Notes under the pieces: generated by a model
Databases searched by the model: none
Told to the model about the DNA's origin: nothing
What the model saw: the letters and a program-made list of their open reading frames with translations, nothing else
From: Comamonas suwonensis
Lineage (GTDB): Bacteria; Pseudomonadota; Gammaproteobacteria; Burkholderiales; Burkholderiaceae_C
NCBI RefSeq assembly: GCF_012844455.2
Contig: NZ_JABBCQ020000010.1
Coordinates: forward strand, 110,786-174,785
Length of the DNA: 64,000 bases
Reading direction: 5' to 3'
Shown here: in pieces, positions 9,042 to 19,252 of the stretch
How positions within the stretch are numbered: position 1 is the stretch's first letter
How the letters are laid out: every line of letters begins with the position of its first letter
Translations under genes and position numbers: made by a program

Positions 9042-9299
9042 ATGAACCGGCTGATCACCAACGCCGGTTACGCCCTGATCGCCATTGCGCTGGCTCCGCT
9101 GCTGGCGCTTGGGCTTTATCTGCTGGCCAATGCACTGGGATTCAGCAATGTCGCAAATCGCATGCCAGACACCATTTTTTCGATCTTCATGCTGCAAAGC
9201 TATACGGGCGGCATCGCAAATCTGCTCGGTGAACTCCCCCTCTGCGTCTTGAGCACCTGGTGCTTTATGCATATGACGGGTATCGAGGGCCTGCTGTGA
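9042..9299 (+). CDS. small membrane protein, unknown
   Basis: An 85-residue protein with a clear hydrophobic segment at about residues 8-31 and a weaker one near residues 60-80. It starts 13 bases after the AhpD-like gene, so it is probably co-transcribed. No family is recognised. The intact frame and the position between the upstream gene and a hairpin terminator support it; the coding call is moderate. Confidence 0.5.
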   Translation: MNRLITNAGYALIAIALAPLLALGLYLLANALGFSNVANRMPDTIFSIFMLQSYTGGIANLLGELPLCVLSTWCFMHMTGIEGLL

Positions 9300-9406
9300 A
9301 TCTGTGCTCTTTGGACTCTGGCAAAGCTGGCGAGGCCTTGTGCTGCTGCAAAACCTGCGCCAGCCCCTTCACTAAAATTTGGCGAACTTAACGCATCAAA
9401 AATCAT

Positions 9407-9446
9407 AGCTGCCAGCGCTTATCCACCAAGCGCTGACAGCTTTTCT
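9407..9446 (+). terminator. repeat-derived hairpin terminator
   Basis: A near-perfect 14-bp stem (AGCTGCCAGCGCTT/AAGCGCTGACAGCT, one mismatch) is followed by TTTTCTT. It is a copy of the comamonad intergenic repeat, preceded by ATCAAAAATCAT, and probably terminates the 8447-9299 unit. Confidence 0.6.
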
Positions 9447-9494
9447 TCTGAATACTCGCAAAAGCAGTATTCACCACCAGATCAAACCCGCCAA

Positions 9495-10958
9495 TTACTG
9501 GAGTGTTTCAACATAAGGAAGGCTGAACGTTCCATCCTTGACTTCAGGCTTTGGCCCATAACTGCGCGCGATAAACCAGAATCTTTCGCCATTTGCCGGG
9601 GAAGGCAGCCAGTTCGAGATTTTTTCGCCCTCTGGCGGCGTAGATTGGACCCAGACATCCATGGAACCATCAGCATTCCGCACAAAATCTCGTGTCTTAC
9701 TGCTAACAAGGTGACGGTTAATAGGATTCGGCGTCAGGAATTGGCTGTCATCCTTGAATTCATACAACGTCACCGACCAGAAGACCTTCGCTGGAATGCC
9801 TCCAGCCGGAATATGAAGTTTGTATTTCTTTGACCCGACGAGTGCCTGACCGTCTGTGCCATAACCTGCTGCAGAGTAAGAAGCCTCATCCGTGGAAAGC
9901 CCCAACATAGCCAATCCCCGCGAAATTTCTCTGGCTCTCATAGAAAAATCTGAACGCTCTGCAGTTCCCATCTTTGATCCAGGGCGCGCATAGTTAATCC
10001 AGTTCGGACTTCCTGTGGTCGGCCTGTTGAGGGCTTGGTCAAACTGATGGGTCAAGCGCTTGAAGTTAGCGCGCCAGGCATCACGCACGCTTTCAGAAAG
10101 ATTCTCCCACTTGCAATCTGCACCACATATTCCTACCGTACGCAGGCGGCTCATCACTTCTTTATCTCGATCAGGCGCCGGATTAAAGGCAAGCGCCTGA
10201 TTCACCATAACGAAGTAATTTTCAATGCTCTCGGGAATCGGTTTAATGGATGCAGGCCTTGAACTAACCCCGCCTTCCGGCTGCTTCAGCAAGAAACCGT
10301 CTTGCACGGCATTCGCGGCAGCTTGATCGGCGACTCCATCAATCGCAACCCGCAGGTTGATGTATACATCCTTAGTAGGTGAGCGCACGAGCTTCACGCC
10401 CTCTGGTACTGTGCCTTGCCAGTCGGGCGCAACCACCATGTACTTTTGCGCCGCAGTCCCCGTGGTTCTTGCTCCTGCGTAATTGAAGGTGCCGCTGAAA
10501 TAATCAATCAGCGTCAGTACATAGTAACGATCACCGGTATCGGGTGTTTCAATGATGACAGGGCCTGCAGATAAATCCAGCCACGCGGTTGAATAAAGAC
10601 AGTCCACCAGAGGGCTTGCCGCCCATGTATCAGCAGGCGTTGTCATTGAACGCTGATGGACGAATTGATTAAGCTTGGTACTGGTTCTACCGCCGGTCTC
10701 ATTTAAAGCATTCCAGCGGAATGTTGAAAGCGCATACGATGGGTAAATATAATTATACGCTTCTTCTATTAAAGCAGCATCTACACCTTTCTCTTTCACA
10801 GCACCCAAAGCGGTACTAGGAATGAGCGCCTGCGTCAAAAAAACAGAAAAACTTGAAACCAAAATCGCATTGAATTTTCGCATGCGAGCTGCTAATTTTG
10901 ATTTGTTAGCCTCCTCTTTTTTGGCAAAAACTTGATCATAAAAAACGGCGGAATTCAT
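9495..10958 (-). CDS. DUF1254/DUF1214 exported protein
   Basis: A 487-residue protein with a long Lys-rich N-terminal region (about 25 residues), then a hydrophobic signal-like segment at about residues 29-52. A DUF1254 domain (about 65-200) and a DUF1214 domain in the C-terminal third (VTLYEF, SSKTRDFVRNADGSMDVWVQ) follow. The family is widespread, exported and functionally unassigned. The unusually long N-terminus suggests translation may begin at the internal Met near residue 26 (MRKFNAIL). The upstream DNA is AT-rich. Confidence 0.8.
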   Translation of the reverse strand: MNSAVFYDQVFAKKEEANKSKLAARMRKFNAILVSSFSVFLTQALIPSTALGAVKEKGVDAALIEEAYNYIYPSYALSTFRWNALNETGGRTSTKLNQFVHQRSMTTPADTWAASPLVDCLYSTAWLDLSAGPVIIETPDTGDRYYVLTLIDYFSGTFNYAGARTTGTAAQKYMVVAPDWQGTVPEGVKLVRSPTKDVYINLRVAIDGVADQAAANAVQDGFLLKQPEGGVSSRPASIKPIPESIENYFVMVNQALAFNPAPDRDKEVMSRLRTVGICGADCKWENLSESVRDAWRANFKRLTHQFDQALNRPTTGSPNWINYARPGSKMGTAERSDFSMRAREISRGLAMLGLSTDEASYSAAGYGTDGQALVGSKKYKLHIPAGGIPAKVFWSVTLYEFKDDSQFLTPNPINRHLVSSKTRDFVRNADGSMDVWVQSTPPEGEKISNWLPSPANGERFWFIARSYGPKPEVKDGTFSLPYVETLQ

Positions 10959-11159
10959 ATTAATTATCTGTCTCCAATTTGATTTTTAATTGAATCAATT
11001 CCAAAAGCCAATTCAAATGCTAAAGACTCTTTAAAATTAATCCAAGACAGTATTTTTTCATTGAAATAAATCCGCATCCTCCGTTTGAAGGATGGATCGT
11101 CAACAAAGGCTGTTTGGCGGAAAACCCTGAGCCGCATTGAAACAACTATCAAAAAACAT

Positions 11160-11198
11160 AGCTTCTATCGCTTATCCATCAAGCTCTGGAAGCCTTTT
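11160..11198. repeat. degenerate comamonad hairpin repeat
   Basis: Preceded by ACTATCAAAAAACAT, with arms AGCTTC and GAAGCC around ATCGCTTATCCATCAAGCTC, followed by TTTTTA. It is a diverged copy of the element at 8290. The stretch from 10959 to 11257 holds nothing else I can identify. Confidence 0.45.
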
Positions 11199-11257
11199 TA
11201 GTTCATTCTTTAAAGAACTCATGCAGTCGGCAAGCGCCGCGTTGCTCCAATGCGGCG

Positions 11258-11383
11258 ATGCCAGACACCACTGCACTCCATTCCATAGCCACCCCTGCGC
11301 CGCTACAGGCCCTGTATGACGCAGCAATCTTCATCGGCCCGCAGTTCGAGTTGTCGCCCATGCCGGATGAGGACATTGACTGA
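11258..11383 (+). CDS. possible 41-aa small protein
   Basis: An uninterrupted small frame from ATG at 11258 to TGA at 11383, encoding 41 residues that begin MPDTTALHSIATPAP and end SPMPDEDID. Codon choice looks like a real gene (GC-rich third positions). It lies between two copies of the hairpin repeat. There is no obvious ribosome binding site and no family is recognised. It could equally be the remnant of a longer gene. Confidence 0.35.
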   Translation: MPDTTALHSIATPAPLQALYDAAIFIGPQFELSPMPDEDID

Positions 11384-11404
11384 CTATCAAAAAAGTAGCT
11401 GTTT

Positions 11405-11423
11405 GCGCTTGATATACAAGCGC
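11405..11423. repeat. comamonad hairpin repeat at dctD 3' side
   Basis: A perfect GCGCTTG/CAAGCGC stem with an ATATA loop, preceded by GACTATCAAAAAAGTAGC. It lies 12 bases beyond the dctD stop codon. Confidence 0.5.
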
Positions 11424-11434
11424 TACGGCCACTT

Positions 11435-12760
<1,326 letters not shown>

Positions 12761-12772
12761 GGGCGGCGGCAA

Positions 12773-14656
12773 TCAGGAAAGCGGCAGAGTATCCACTAAC
12801 GGCAGGCTCAGCGTGAAGATGGCCCCGCCTTCGGGATGGTTGCCGCCCGTCAGGCTGCCGCCACTGGCCCGCGCAATATCGGCTGACAGTGACAGACCCA
12901 GGCCCAGCCCCTGACTTTCAGGCTTGGTGGTGAAAAACGGCTCGAACAGATGCGGCAGCACCTGCTCGCTCAAGCCAGGGCCATGGTCCCGCACGGTAAT
13001 CTGCGCCCAGTCGCCGGTCTGCAGGCACGCTATCTCGATAGGGTGCTGGCTGCCGCCCTGCATGGCATCCAGCGCATTGCTGATCAGATTGACTAGCACT
13101 TGCTGCACGCGATTGGGGTCACAGTTGGCCCGCAAACCCGGCATCGACGGCTGGCGGAGCACAGCAGCACCCGCGCGAGCAATGCGCGACTCCAGCAGGG
13201 CCAAAGCGCCGTCAATCACCTTCTCCAGATCGACAGGCTGGGGCTGACCCACTGATTTGCGCGCAAAGTTGCGTAACTGGCCGGTCATCTGGCCCATGCG
13301 GTCGGCCAGATCGGCCATGCGCTGCAGATTGCTTTGCACCATCTCGGGCTGGCCACGCTCCAGAAACCGCTGGCTGTTGCCGGCCAACGCCCGCAAAGCG
13401 GCCAGCGGCTGGTTCAGCTCATGTGCCACTTCGGTCGAAAGCTGCCCAATCACGGCCAGCTTGCCCGCCTGCACCAGCTCATCTTGCGCGGCGCGCAGCG
13501 TGGCTTCGGCCTGAATGCGCTCTGCCACTTCTTGCTGTAGCGACTGGTTGGCAGTTTGCAAGTCAGCGGTGCGCTGCTGCACCTTGTGCTCCAGCGCTTC
13601 GTTGGCCTGCTTCAGTGCTTGTTGCGCCGCCAGTTGCTCACGCACATGCTTGCGGCGCTGGTAGAGCAAGGCCGCCAGCAGCAAGGCCAAGGCAATGAGC
13701 ACCCCCGCAACCCAGGCGCGACTGGTCGCCAGTTGCAGTGCCGCCGTCAATGGCGATAGCACGGTGATCTGCCAGGGCGTGCCCGCCAGCGGGCGCGACT
13801 GGAGCAGAAAGCGCCCTGTGCGCTGGTCCGCGGATGCAGCCTTGGCGGCCTCAATGCGCACTTGCTTGAAAGCGTCGTCGCTACTCAAAGGCTTCAAGGT
13901 CTGCCAGCCCAGCGGGTTCAGGCTCAGGCGGTTATATTTTTGCGAAGCTTCCAGCGCGCTGCGCCGCTCTTCATCCAGCGGCTGCAAGGCGGCAAAGCGC
14001 CAGGCCGGAACGTTGCTAAGGATGACCACGCTGTTTTCATCGCTGACCAGCACCGGAGACTCCACACTGGCCCAGGACTCTTCAAGCTGCGCCAGCCCGA
14101 CCTTGACCACGACCACCCCCTGCTGGGCACCCTGTCCAAGCGTTGTGGTGAGGTAGTAGCCCGGCTCGCCACGCGTGGTGCCAATGCCGAAGTAACGACC
14201 ACGCCCCTCGCGCAGTGCCTGCTGTACATAGGGCCTGAAGCTGAGATCTTCACCCACATAGCTGTCGGCACGCTGCCAGTTGCTGGCAGCCAGCACATGG
14301 CCATCCTGGCCAATCAGATAGACGGTCAGCGTGCCTGCACGGCGGTTGAGCTCTTGCAGATAGAGGTTGGCGCTGGATTGCAGCAGCGCATCGCCCGGCG
14401 ACTTCAGCAGAGCCTTAACCTCGGGCTGCAGCGCCGCCACATCGGGCAGAAAGGCGAATTTGTCGATTTCTCGCTGCAGGCTGACCACATACCGGTCAAG
14501 CCGGTTGTTGCCTGCGGTGGCCACGGTCTCCAGCCCCGCTCGCACAAAAGCCTGATAACCCAGCCAGCCACCCAGACTGCTTGCCGCCAGCCAAAGCAGG
14601 ATCAGTAGGCTGGCGCGCAGGCGGGATGGCAAAAAAGCGAGCATGGTGCAAGCCAT
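12773..14656 (-). CDS. dctB: C4-dicarboxylate sensor histidine kinase DctB
   Basis: About 627 residues. There is a membrane segment near the N-terminus, a periplasmic double-Cache-like sensor (about 50-290), a second membrane segment (WVAGVLIALALLLAALLY), and a coiled coil. The dimerisation/phosphoacceptor helix has H in STEVAHELNQPLAALRALAGN, and the HATPase domain shows N-box NLISNALDAM, DHGPGL and GLGLGLS. Known DctB proteins sense succinate, fumarate and malate in the periplasm and phosphorylate DctD. The start is ambiguous between ATGs at 14656 and 14644; neither has a strong ribosome binding site. Confidence 0.9.
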   Translation of the reverse strand: MACTMLAFLPSRLRASLLILLWLAASSLGGWLGYQAFVRAGLETVATAGNNRLDRYVVSLQREIDKFAFLPDVAALQPEVKALLKSPGDALLQSSANLYLQELNRRAGTLTVYLIGQDGHVLAASNWQRADSYVGEDLSFRPYVQQALREGRGRYFGIGTTRGEPGYYLTTTLGQGAQQGVVVVKVGLAQLEESWASVESPVLVSDENSVVILSNVPAWRFAALQPLDEERRSALEASQKYNRLSLNPLGWQTLKPLSSDDAFKQVRIEAAKAASADQRTGRFLLQSRPLAGTPWQITVLSPLTAALQLATSRAWVAGVLIALALLLAALLYQRRKHVREQLAAQQALKQANEALEHKVQQRTADLQTANQSLQQEVAERIQAEATLRAAQDELVQAGKLAVIGQLSTEVAHELNQPLAALRALAGNSQRFLERGQPEMVQSNLQRMADLADRMGQMTGQLRNFARKSVGQPQPVDLEKVIDGALALLESRIARAGAAVLRQPSMPGLRANCDPNRVQQVLVNLISNALDAMQGGSQHPIEIACLQTGDWAQITVRDHGPGLSEQVLPHLFEPFFTTKPESQGLGLGLSLSADIARASGGSLTGGNHPEGGAIFTLSLPLVDTLPLS

Positions 14657-14727
14657 GGTAGCAGCGCCCTGCGCTATCTGGCACCTGAGGCACCTATCCC
14701 GGCACCAGCGCACAGGGCGAATCAGAC

Positions 14728-16011
14728 TCAGGCGTGGCTGGCTTGCGCCAGAGGCAGCGCAGCGTCATCCGACGCAGGCTCATCGCCCTCGTCACCTTCC
14801 CATTTGGCAACCACTGCGGTGGCAATGGCGTTACCCAGCACATTGGTTAGCGTGCGGCCCATATCCAGGAAATGGTCGATACCCAGAATCAGCAAGATGC
14901 CGGCTTCCGGTAAACCGAACATAGGCAGAACAGCCGCCACCACCACCAGCGATGCGCGTGGCACACCGGCAATCCCCTTGCTGGAGATCATCAGCACCGC
15001 GAGCATGGTGAACTGCGCGGCCAGCGACATCTCAATGCCATAGGCCTGTGCAATAAAGATGGCCAGGAAGGTGGTGTAAATCATCGAGCCATCAAGATTG
15101 AACGAGTAGCCCAGCGGCAGCACAAAGCCGGTAATGCGGGGCTTGATGCCGAATTTCTCCAGCTGCTCCATGAGCTTTGGCAGGGTCGATTCACTACTGG
15201 CAGTGAAAAAGCCCACCAGCACAGGGCCGCGAATCAGCGACAGCAGGCGGAACACGTCCTTGCCCAGCACCAGATAGCCGGCACCAATGAGCAGCAGCCA
15301 CAGCGCGGCCAGCGCAATGTAGAAACCCAGCAGGAACTTGCCGAACACCATCAGCATGCCCAGGCCATGGGTGGCGATGGTGCCTGCCACCGAGCCAAAC
15401 ACGCCCAGCGGTGCAAAGCGCATCACGTACTCGGTCACGCGCAGCATGACGTGCGAGGTTTCTTCCATCAGGTCCACCAGCATGTGCTTTTTCTGGTGGT
15501 TCAAATACCCCAGAGCAATGCCGAAGAACAGCGCAAACACAAGGATTTGCAGCACTTCATTGGCCGCCATGGCCTCAAAAATGTTCTTGGGGAAGACGTG
15601 GGTGATGAAATCCTTGAAGTTCAAGGCCGAAGTCTTGAGCCCCAGCCCCTCAGCGCTGGTCGGTAATTCCACATGCAGGCCATAGCCAGGCTTGAGCACA
15701 TTGGCAAAAAACAGGCCCAGAAACAGCGAACACACGGACGCGCCGATAAACCAGCCCAAAGCGCGGCCACCCACACGGCCCACGGACTGGGCGTCGCCCA
15801 TATTGGCAAGGCCAGCCACCAGCGTGGCGAACACCAGGGGCGCAATGATCATCTTGATCATGCGCAAAAACACGTCGGTGAGTATGCCGAGATAGCTTGC
15901 GATCTCTTTGGCAGCCTCGGGGCTCGCAGCGTTGGCGTGGACCAGATAGCCCACCACAACGCCCAGGACCATAGCCAGCAAAACCATGATGGTCAGGCGA
16001 TTGGATTTCAT
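14728..16011 (-). CDS. dctA: C4-dicarboxylate:cation symporter DctA
   Basis: A 427-residue DAACS-family transporter with the family signatures MIIAPLVFATLVAGLAN, SSESTLPKLMEQLEKFG (serine-rich hairpin) and GYSFNLDGSMIYTT. There are multiple membrane helices. It imports succinate, fumarate and malate with cations. The ATG at 16011 is chosen over an upstream TTG. It is the first gene of dctA-dctB-dctD and is preceded by a sigma-54 promoter and two tandem upstream sites. The C-terminal tail is acidic. Confidence 0.95.
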   Translation of the reverse strand: MKSNRLTIMVLLAMVLGVVVGYLVHANAASPEAAKEIASYLGILTDVFLRMIKMIIAPLVFATLVAGLANMGDAQSVGRVGGRALGWFIGASVCSLFLGLFFANVLKPGYGLHVELPTSAEGLGLKTSALNFKDFITHVFPKNIFEAMAANEVLQILVFALFFGIALGYLNHQKKHMLVDLMEETSHVMLRVTEYVMRFAPLGVFGSVAGTIATHGLGMLMVFGKFLLGFYIALAALWLLLIGAGYLVLGKDVFRLLSLIRGPVLVGFFTASSESTLPKLMEQLEKFGIKPRITGFVLPLGYSFNLDGSMIYTTFLAIFIAQAYGIEMSLAAQFTMLAVLMISSKGIAGVPRASLVVVAAVLPMFGLPEAGILLILGIDHFLDMGRTLTNVLGNAIATAVVAKWEGDEGDEPASDDAALPLAQASHA

Positions 16012-16208
16012 TCTTGGATTCTTGGTATGTGTTGTCTTCACTGCTGGCAAAAGCCCGGCCCATAAAGCGGCTGAAGCGCCCCGTTCGAGTCCGAAGTTTT
16101 GCTAGCGACAACAAGAGTTGGACGCTTGCCTGGCCGACTCCTTATCAGCCATACAAGCACCACACTCCTGTCATCTCACAACCGCGCACGCGGCCTGGCT
16201 GTCTTAAA

Positions 16209-16223
16209 GCACATACCGTGCCA
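16209..16223 (-). promoter_or_regulatory. sigma-54 (-24/-12) promoter of dctA
   Basis: Read on the minus strand, TGGCACGGTATGTGC matches the TGGCACG-N4-TTGC consensus at every fixed position but one, with exact GG-to-GC spacing. It lies about 185 bases upstream of the dctA ATG, as expected for a DctD-activated promoter. Confidence 0.75.
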
Positions 16224-16290
16224 ATGAAATATCGCCTTCTAAACCTTTGATTTAATTATTTTCATCATACTTTTTTGCATAACATTGGCC

Positions 16291-16334
16291 GATTTTCCGA
16301 ACACAGCCACTGTATTCATACGGATTTCCGAACA
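16291..16334 (-). promoter_or_regulatory. tandem candidate DctD-binding sites upstream of dctA
   Basis: Two copies of TTTCCGAACA (16294-16303 and 16325-16334) are spaced 31 bases, about three helical turns, apart. On the minus strand each reads TGTTCGGAAA, the second continuing as the partial dyad CGGAAATCCG. They lie about 70-110 bases upstream of the sigma-54 promoter, the usual place for enhancer sites. Confidence 0.6.
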
Positions 16335-16337
16335 GGC

Positions 16338-16772
16338 TTAGCCGCCGACCTTGCTTCGAATCCAGTCTGGCAAATCCGTCGCTTTCTGCTTTGAAAAGTC
16401 TACCCAGATCACCGTACCGCCGCCTGCTGCGCAGACCACACCGGGCTGGGCCACCCGCTCCATCGTGGCCCAGGTTTCAAAAGTGGTGCGAGCGGGATCA
16501 CTCACGAACATTTTGAGAAGCACCTCATCCGGATAGGCAAGTTGCTGATAAAAATTGCAGAAAGCGTTGACGACTACCGGGCCTTGACCCTGACCTTCCC
16601 GGTTCAGTCCTGGCTTGAGGCCAAAGCCGCTCATCCAGTCAATGCGTGCTGTTTCCAGGTAGCGAAAGTACTGGGCATTGTTCACGTGGCCCATGGCATC
16701 CATATCGCCCCAGCGCACGCCAAAGCGCGTTTCATAGACCCACGTTTTTTGCTCGGGTAGCTCAATTCTCAT
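16338..16772 (-). CDS. acyl-CoA thioesterase (4HBT/YbgC-like hotdog fold)
   Basis: A 144-residue hotdog protein. The catalytic region VRWGDMDAMGHVNNAQYFRYLE at about residues 18-39 (written here for its Asp and His-Val-Asn-Asn positions) matches 4-hydroxybenzoyl-CoA-type thioesterases, which hydrolyse acyl-CoA thioesters. The ATG at 16772 is preferred because an AGGAG lies about 12 bases upstream; ATGs at 16820 and 16814 would add 14-16 residues. Its stop lies just upstream of the DctD sites. The natural substrate is unknown. Confidence 0.8.
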   Translation of the reverse strand: MRIELPEQKTWVYETRFGVRWGDMDAMGHVNNAQYFRYLETARIDWMSGFGLKPGLNREGQGQGPVVVNAFCNFYQQLAYPDEVLLKMFVSDPARTTFETWATMERVAQPGVVCAAGGGTVIWVDFSKQKATDLPDWIRSKVGG

Positions 16773-17032
16773 GACTCTGGCACTCCTGAATAACGGTGTC
16801 GGCAGGTGGCTCATAGTCATCCTGCTCTAGTTTCTTTGGAGGATGGCACCCACAGGGGCGAGCACTAGCCTATGGACTTTGCCGCAATACAGATTGATAC
16901 GCTGTCACCTTCTCTGCACGGCCATGGGAAGCGCTCAGCATAGAATCGCCCGCATCGCGGCATTTGTGACAGGACATAAGCAAAGCCGCGCAAGCTAGTT
17001 TTCCCATTCAATATTCAAGCGAGACTATCCCG

Positions 17033-18736
17033 ATGACGAACGATGAAATCCTGGCCCAATACGGCCCGCGCGAGGCCATGGAATATGACGTGGTGGTGGT
17101 TGGCGGAGGCCCCGGCGGCCTAGCCACCGCCATCCGCCTCAAGCAGCTGGCTGCTGAAAAAGGTCAGGATGTTTCAGTTGTCGTTCTGGAAAAAGGCTCC
17201 GAACCCGGCGCACACACTTTGTCGGGTGCCATCATGGACCCCCGCGCGCTGAGCGAGCTGATCCCCGACTGGAAGGAAAAGGGCGCGCCCCTGAACCAGC
17301 CCGTGACCGAGGACGCCATGGTGTTCCTGGGCGAGAAGGCTTCGCTGCGAACACCCAACTGGCTGCTGCCCAAGTGCTTTCACAACGAAGGCAACTACAT
17401 CGTGCGCCTGGGCTTTGTCACCAAGTGGCTGGCCGAGCAGGCTGAAGCGCTGGGCGTGGAAATTTTTCCCGGCTTCACCGCCGCTGAAGTGCTCTACAAC
17501 GAAGATGGCTCGGTCAAGGGTGTGGCCACCGGCAATATGGGCATCAGCAAGGAAGGCGAGCCCACAGGCGACTTCCAACTGGGCATGGAACTGCACGGCA
17601 AGTACACGATTTTTGCCGAAGGCGCACGTGGCCATCTGGGCAAGCAGATCATCACCAAGTACTCGCTGGACGCTAACCGCGACCCACAGACTTATGGTCT
17701 GGGCATCAAGGAACTGTGGGAAATCGACCCCGCACGCCACAAGCCCGGCATGGTGCTGCACACCGCCGGCTGGCCCATGAAGAGCGACACCTATGGCGGT
17801 GCCTTCCTGTACCACCTGGAAGACAATCTGGTCACGCTGGGCTTCATCACGGGTCTGGATTATTCCAACCCCTATCTGTCTCCTTTCGAGGAAATGCAGC
17901 GCTGGAAGACCCACCCCAACATCCGCTACTACCTGGAAGGCGACGAAGCCAAGGGCATCAAGCCCGGCAAGCGCATCTCCTACGGTGCCCGCGCCATCAC
18001 AGCTGGCGGCATCTCCAGCCTGCCCCGCTTTGTGTTCCCCGGTGGTGCACTGGTGGGCTGTGAAGCCGGCTTCCTCAACGTCAGTCGCATCAAAGGCAGC
18101 CACGCTGCCATCAAGACGGGCATGCTGGCCGCTGAAGCCGCCTATGCCGCGCTGGTGGCGGGTCGCCAGCACGACGAACTCAACGCCTACACCCATGCGT
18201 TTGAAAACAGCTGGCTGTATGAAGAGCTGTGGAAGGCACGTAACTTCAAGGCCTGGTTCAAGAAGGGTCTGACCACCGCTTCGATCATGAACGGCCTGGA
18301 GCAGTTTGTGCTGCGCGGCAACATTCCTTGGACGCTGCACCGCAACAAGCCCGACCATGCTTACCTAAAGCCCGCTGCCGAATGCACCCCCATCGAATAC
18401 CCCAAGCCCGATGGCAAGCTGACTTTTGACCGCCTCTCCAGCGTGTTCATCAGCAGCACCAACCATGCGGAGAACCAGCCAGCGCACCTGACGCTCAAAG
18501 ATGCTAGCGTCCCCGTCAATGTGAATCTGACCAAATTTGCCGGCCCCGAGCAGCGTTACTGCCCCGCTGGCGTATACGAGTTTGTGGAAGATGCTTCCGA
18601 CGCTGGCAAGCAGCGCCTGCAGATCAACGCCCAGAACTGCGTGCACTGCAAGACCTGCGACATCAAGGACCCGACCCAGAACATCGTCTGGGTGACGCCA
18701 GAAGGTGGTGGCGGCCCTAACTATTCAGGCATGTAA
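17033..18736 (+). CDS. electron transfer flavoprotein-ubiquinone oxidoreductase
   Basis: A 567-residue inner-membrane-associated flavo-iron-sulfur protein that passes electrons from reduced ETF to ubiquinone during fatty-acid and amino-acid oxidation. The FAD motif VVVVGGGPGGLATAIRL is at about residues 20-36. The ubiquinone-binding and membrane-surface region is central. The C-terminal 4Fe-4S ligands are seen in RYCPAGVYEF and NCVHCKTCDIKDP. Length matches the family. A terminator follows directly. Confidence 0.93.
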   Translation: MTNDEILAQYGPREAMEYDVVVVGGGPGGLATAIRLKQLAAEKGQDVSVVVLEKGSEPGAHTLSGAIMDPRALSELIPDWKEKGAPLNQPVTEDAMVFLGEKASLRTPNWLLPKCFHNEGNYIVRLGFVTKWLAEQAEALGVEIFPGFTAAEVLYNEDGSVKGVATGNMGISKEGEPTGDFQLGMELHGKYTIFAEGARGHLGKQIITKYSLDANRDPQTYGLGIKELWEIDPARHKPGMVLHTAGWPMKSDTYGGAFLYHLEDNLVTLGFITGLDYSNPYLSPFEEMQRWKTHPNIRYYLEGDEAKGIKPGKRISYGARAITAGGISSLPRFVFPGGALVGCEAGFLNVSRIKGSHAAIKTGMLAAEAAYAALVAGRQHDELNAYTHAFENSWLYEELWKARNFKAWFKKGLTTASIMNGLEQFVLRGNIPWTLHRNKPDHAYLKPAAECTPIEYPKPDGKLTFDRLSSVFISSTNHAENQPAHLTLKDASVPVNVNLTKFAGPEQRYCPAGVYEFVEDASDAGKQRLQINAQNCVHCKTCDIKDPTQNIVWVTPEGGGGPNYSGM

Positions 18737-18757
18737 GCTGCTCTGGATTTCATCGAA

Positions 18758-18793
18758 AGAGCCTGCACGGGTCATGCCTATGCAGGCTTTTTT
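18758..18793 (+). terminator. Rho-independent terminator of the ETF-QO gene
   Basis: Stem AGCCTGCA/TGCAGGCT followed by TTTTTTT, ending about 57 bases after the stop codon. The remaining spacer to 19252 shows no convincing gene and should hold the promoter of the ABC importer. Confidence 0.85.
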
Positions 18794-19252
18794 ATGCCCA
18801 AACAGGATTCAAAGCAGATCAAACGACGGATTTACATGCGGCCAAGGCGCTGGCTGGCCAAAGTTTTACATTCAGCCCAAACCGCAGCGCTCGCTGCTTG
18901 CTGCAGTTATGAATGCACTACAAGGCAATCTTCAAATTCAGGCCTTCCGCGAATATTTCAGCAGCCAGATCACCTTCAGCGCAGGAAAAATGCAGAAAAT
19001 AAAGCCATAGAAGGCATGATCGACGCAATATTGCGCGCAATTCAACTTGATTACCGCACTCTTAATCTAATCATTTAGCGCTTTGCGCAGCTTTCATGCC
19101 ATTTTTTCGCAATCCACGTATAGGGATAAACAGGGTTATCGCAAGCGAGAAGACAGGCAGGTCCGTGAAGTAGACTTTCCCGCGAGGCGCTGTGTCTTCA
19201 AGCACTGCAGCCTTAATTCATCTGAAACTTACAACAAACGCTGGAGATACAC

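Noticed and set aside
17174..18358. A 394-residue minus-strand frame opposite ETF-QO
   Set aside because: Antisense to a well conserved enzyme.
18794..19078. A 94-residue plus-strand frame after the ETF-QO terminator
   Set aside because: Cys/Arg-rich translation without motif, no ribosome binding site, located in a promoter-like spacer.
19121..19139. A stretch resembling an I-SceI recognition site (TAGGGATAAACAGGGTTAT)
   Set aside because: It has one inserted base and a substitution relative to the 18-bp site, no homing endonuclease gene is near, and the match is likely chance.
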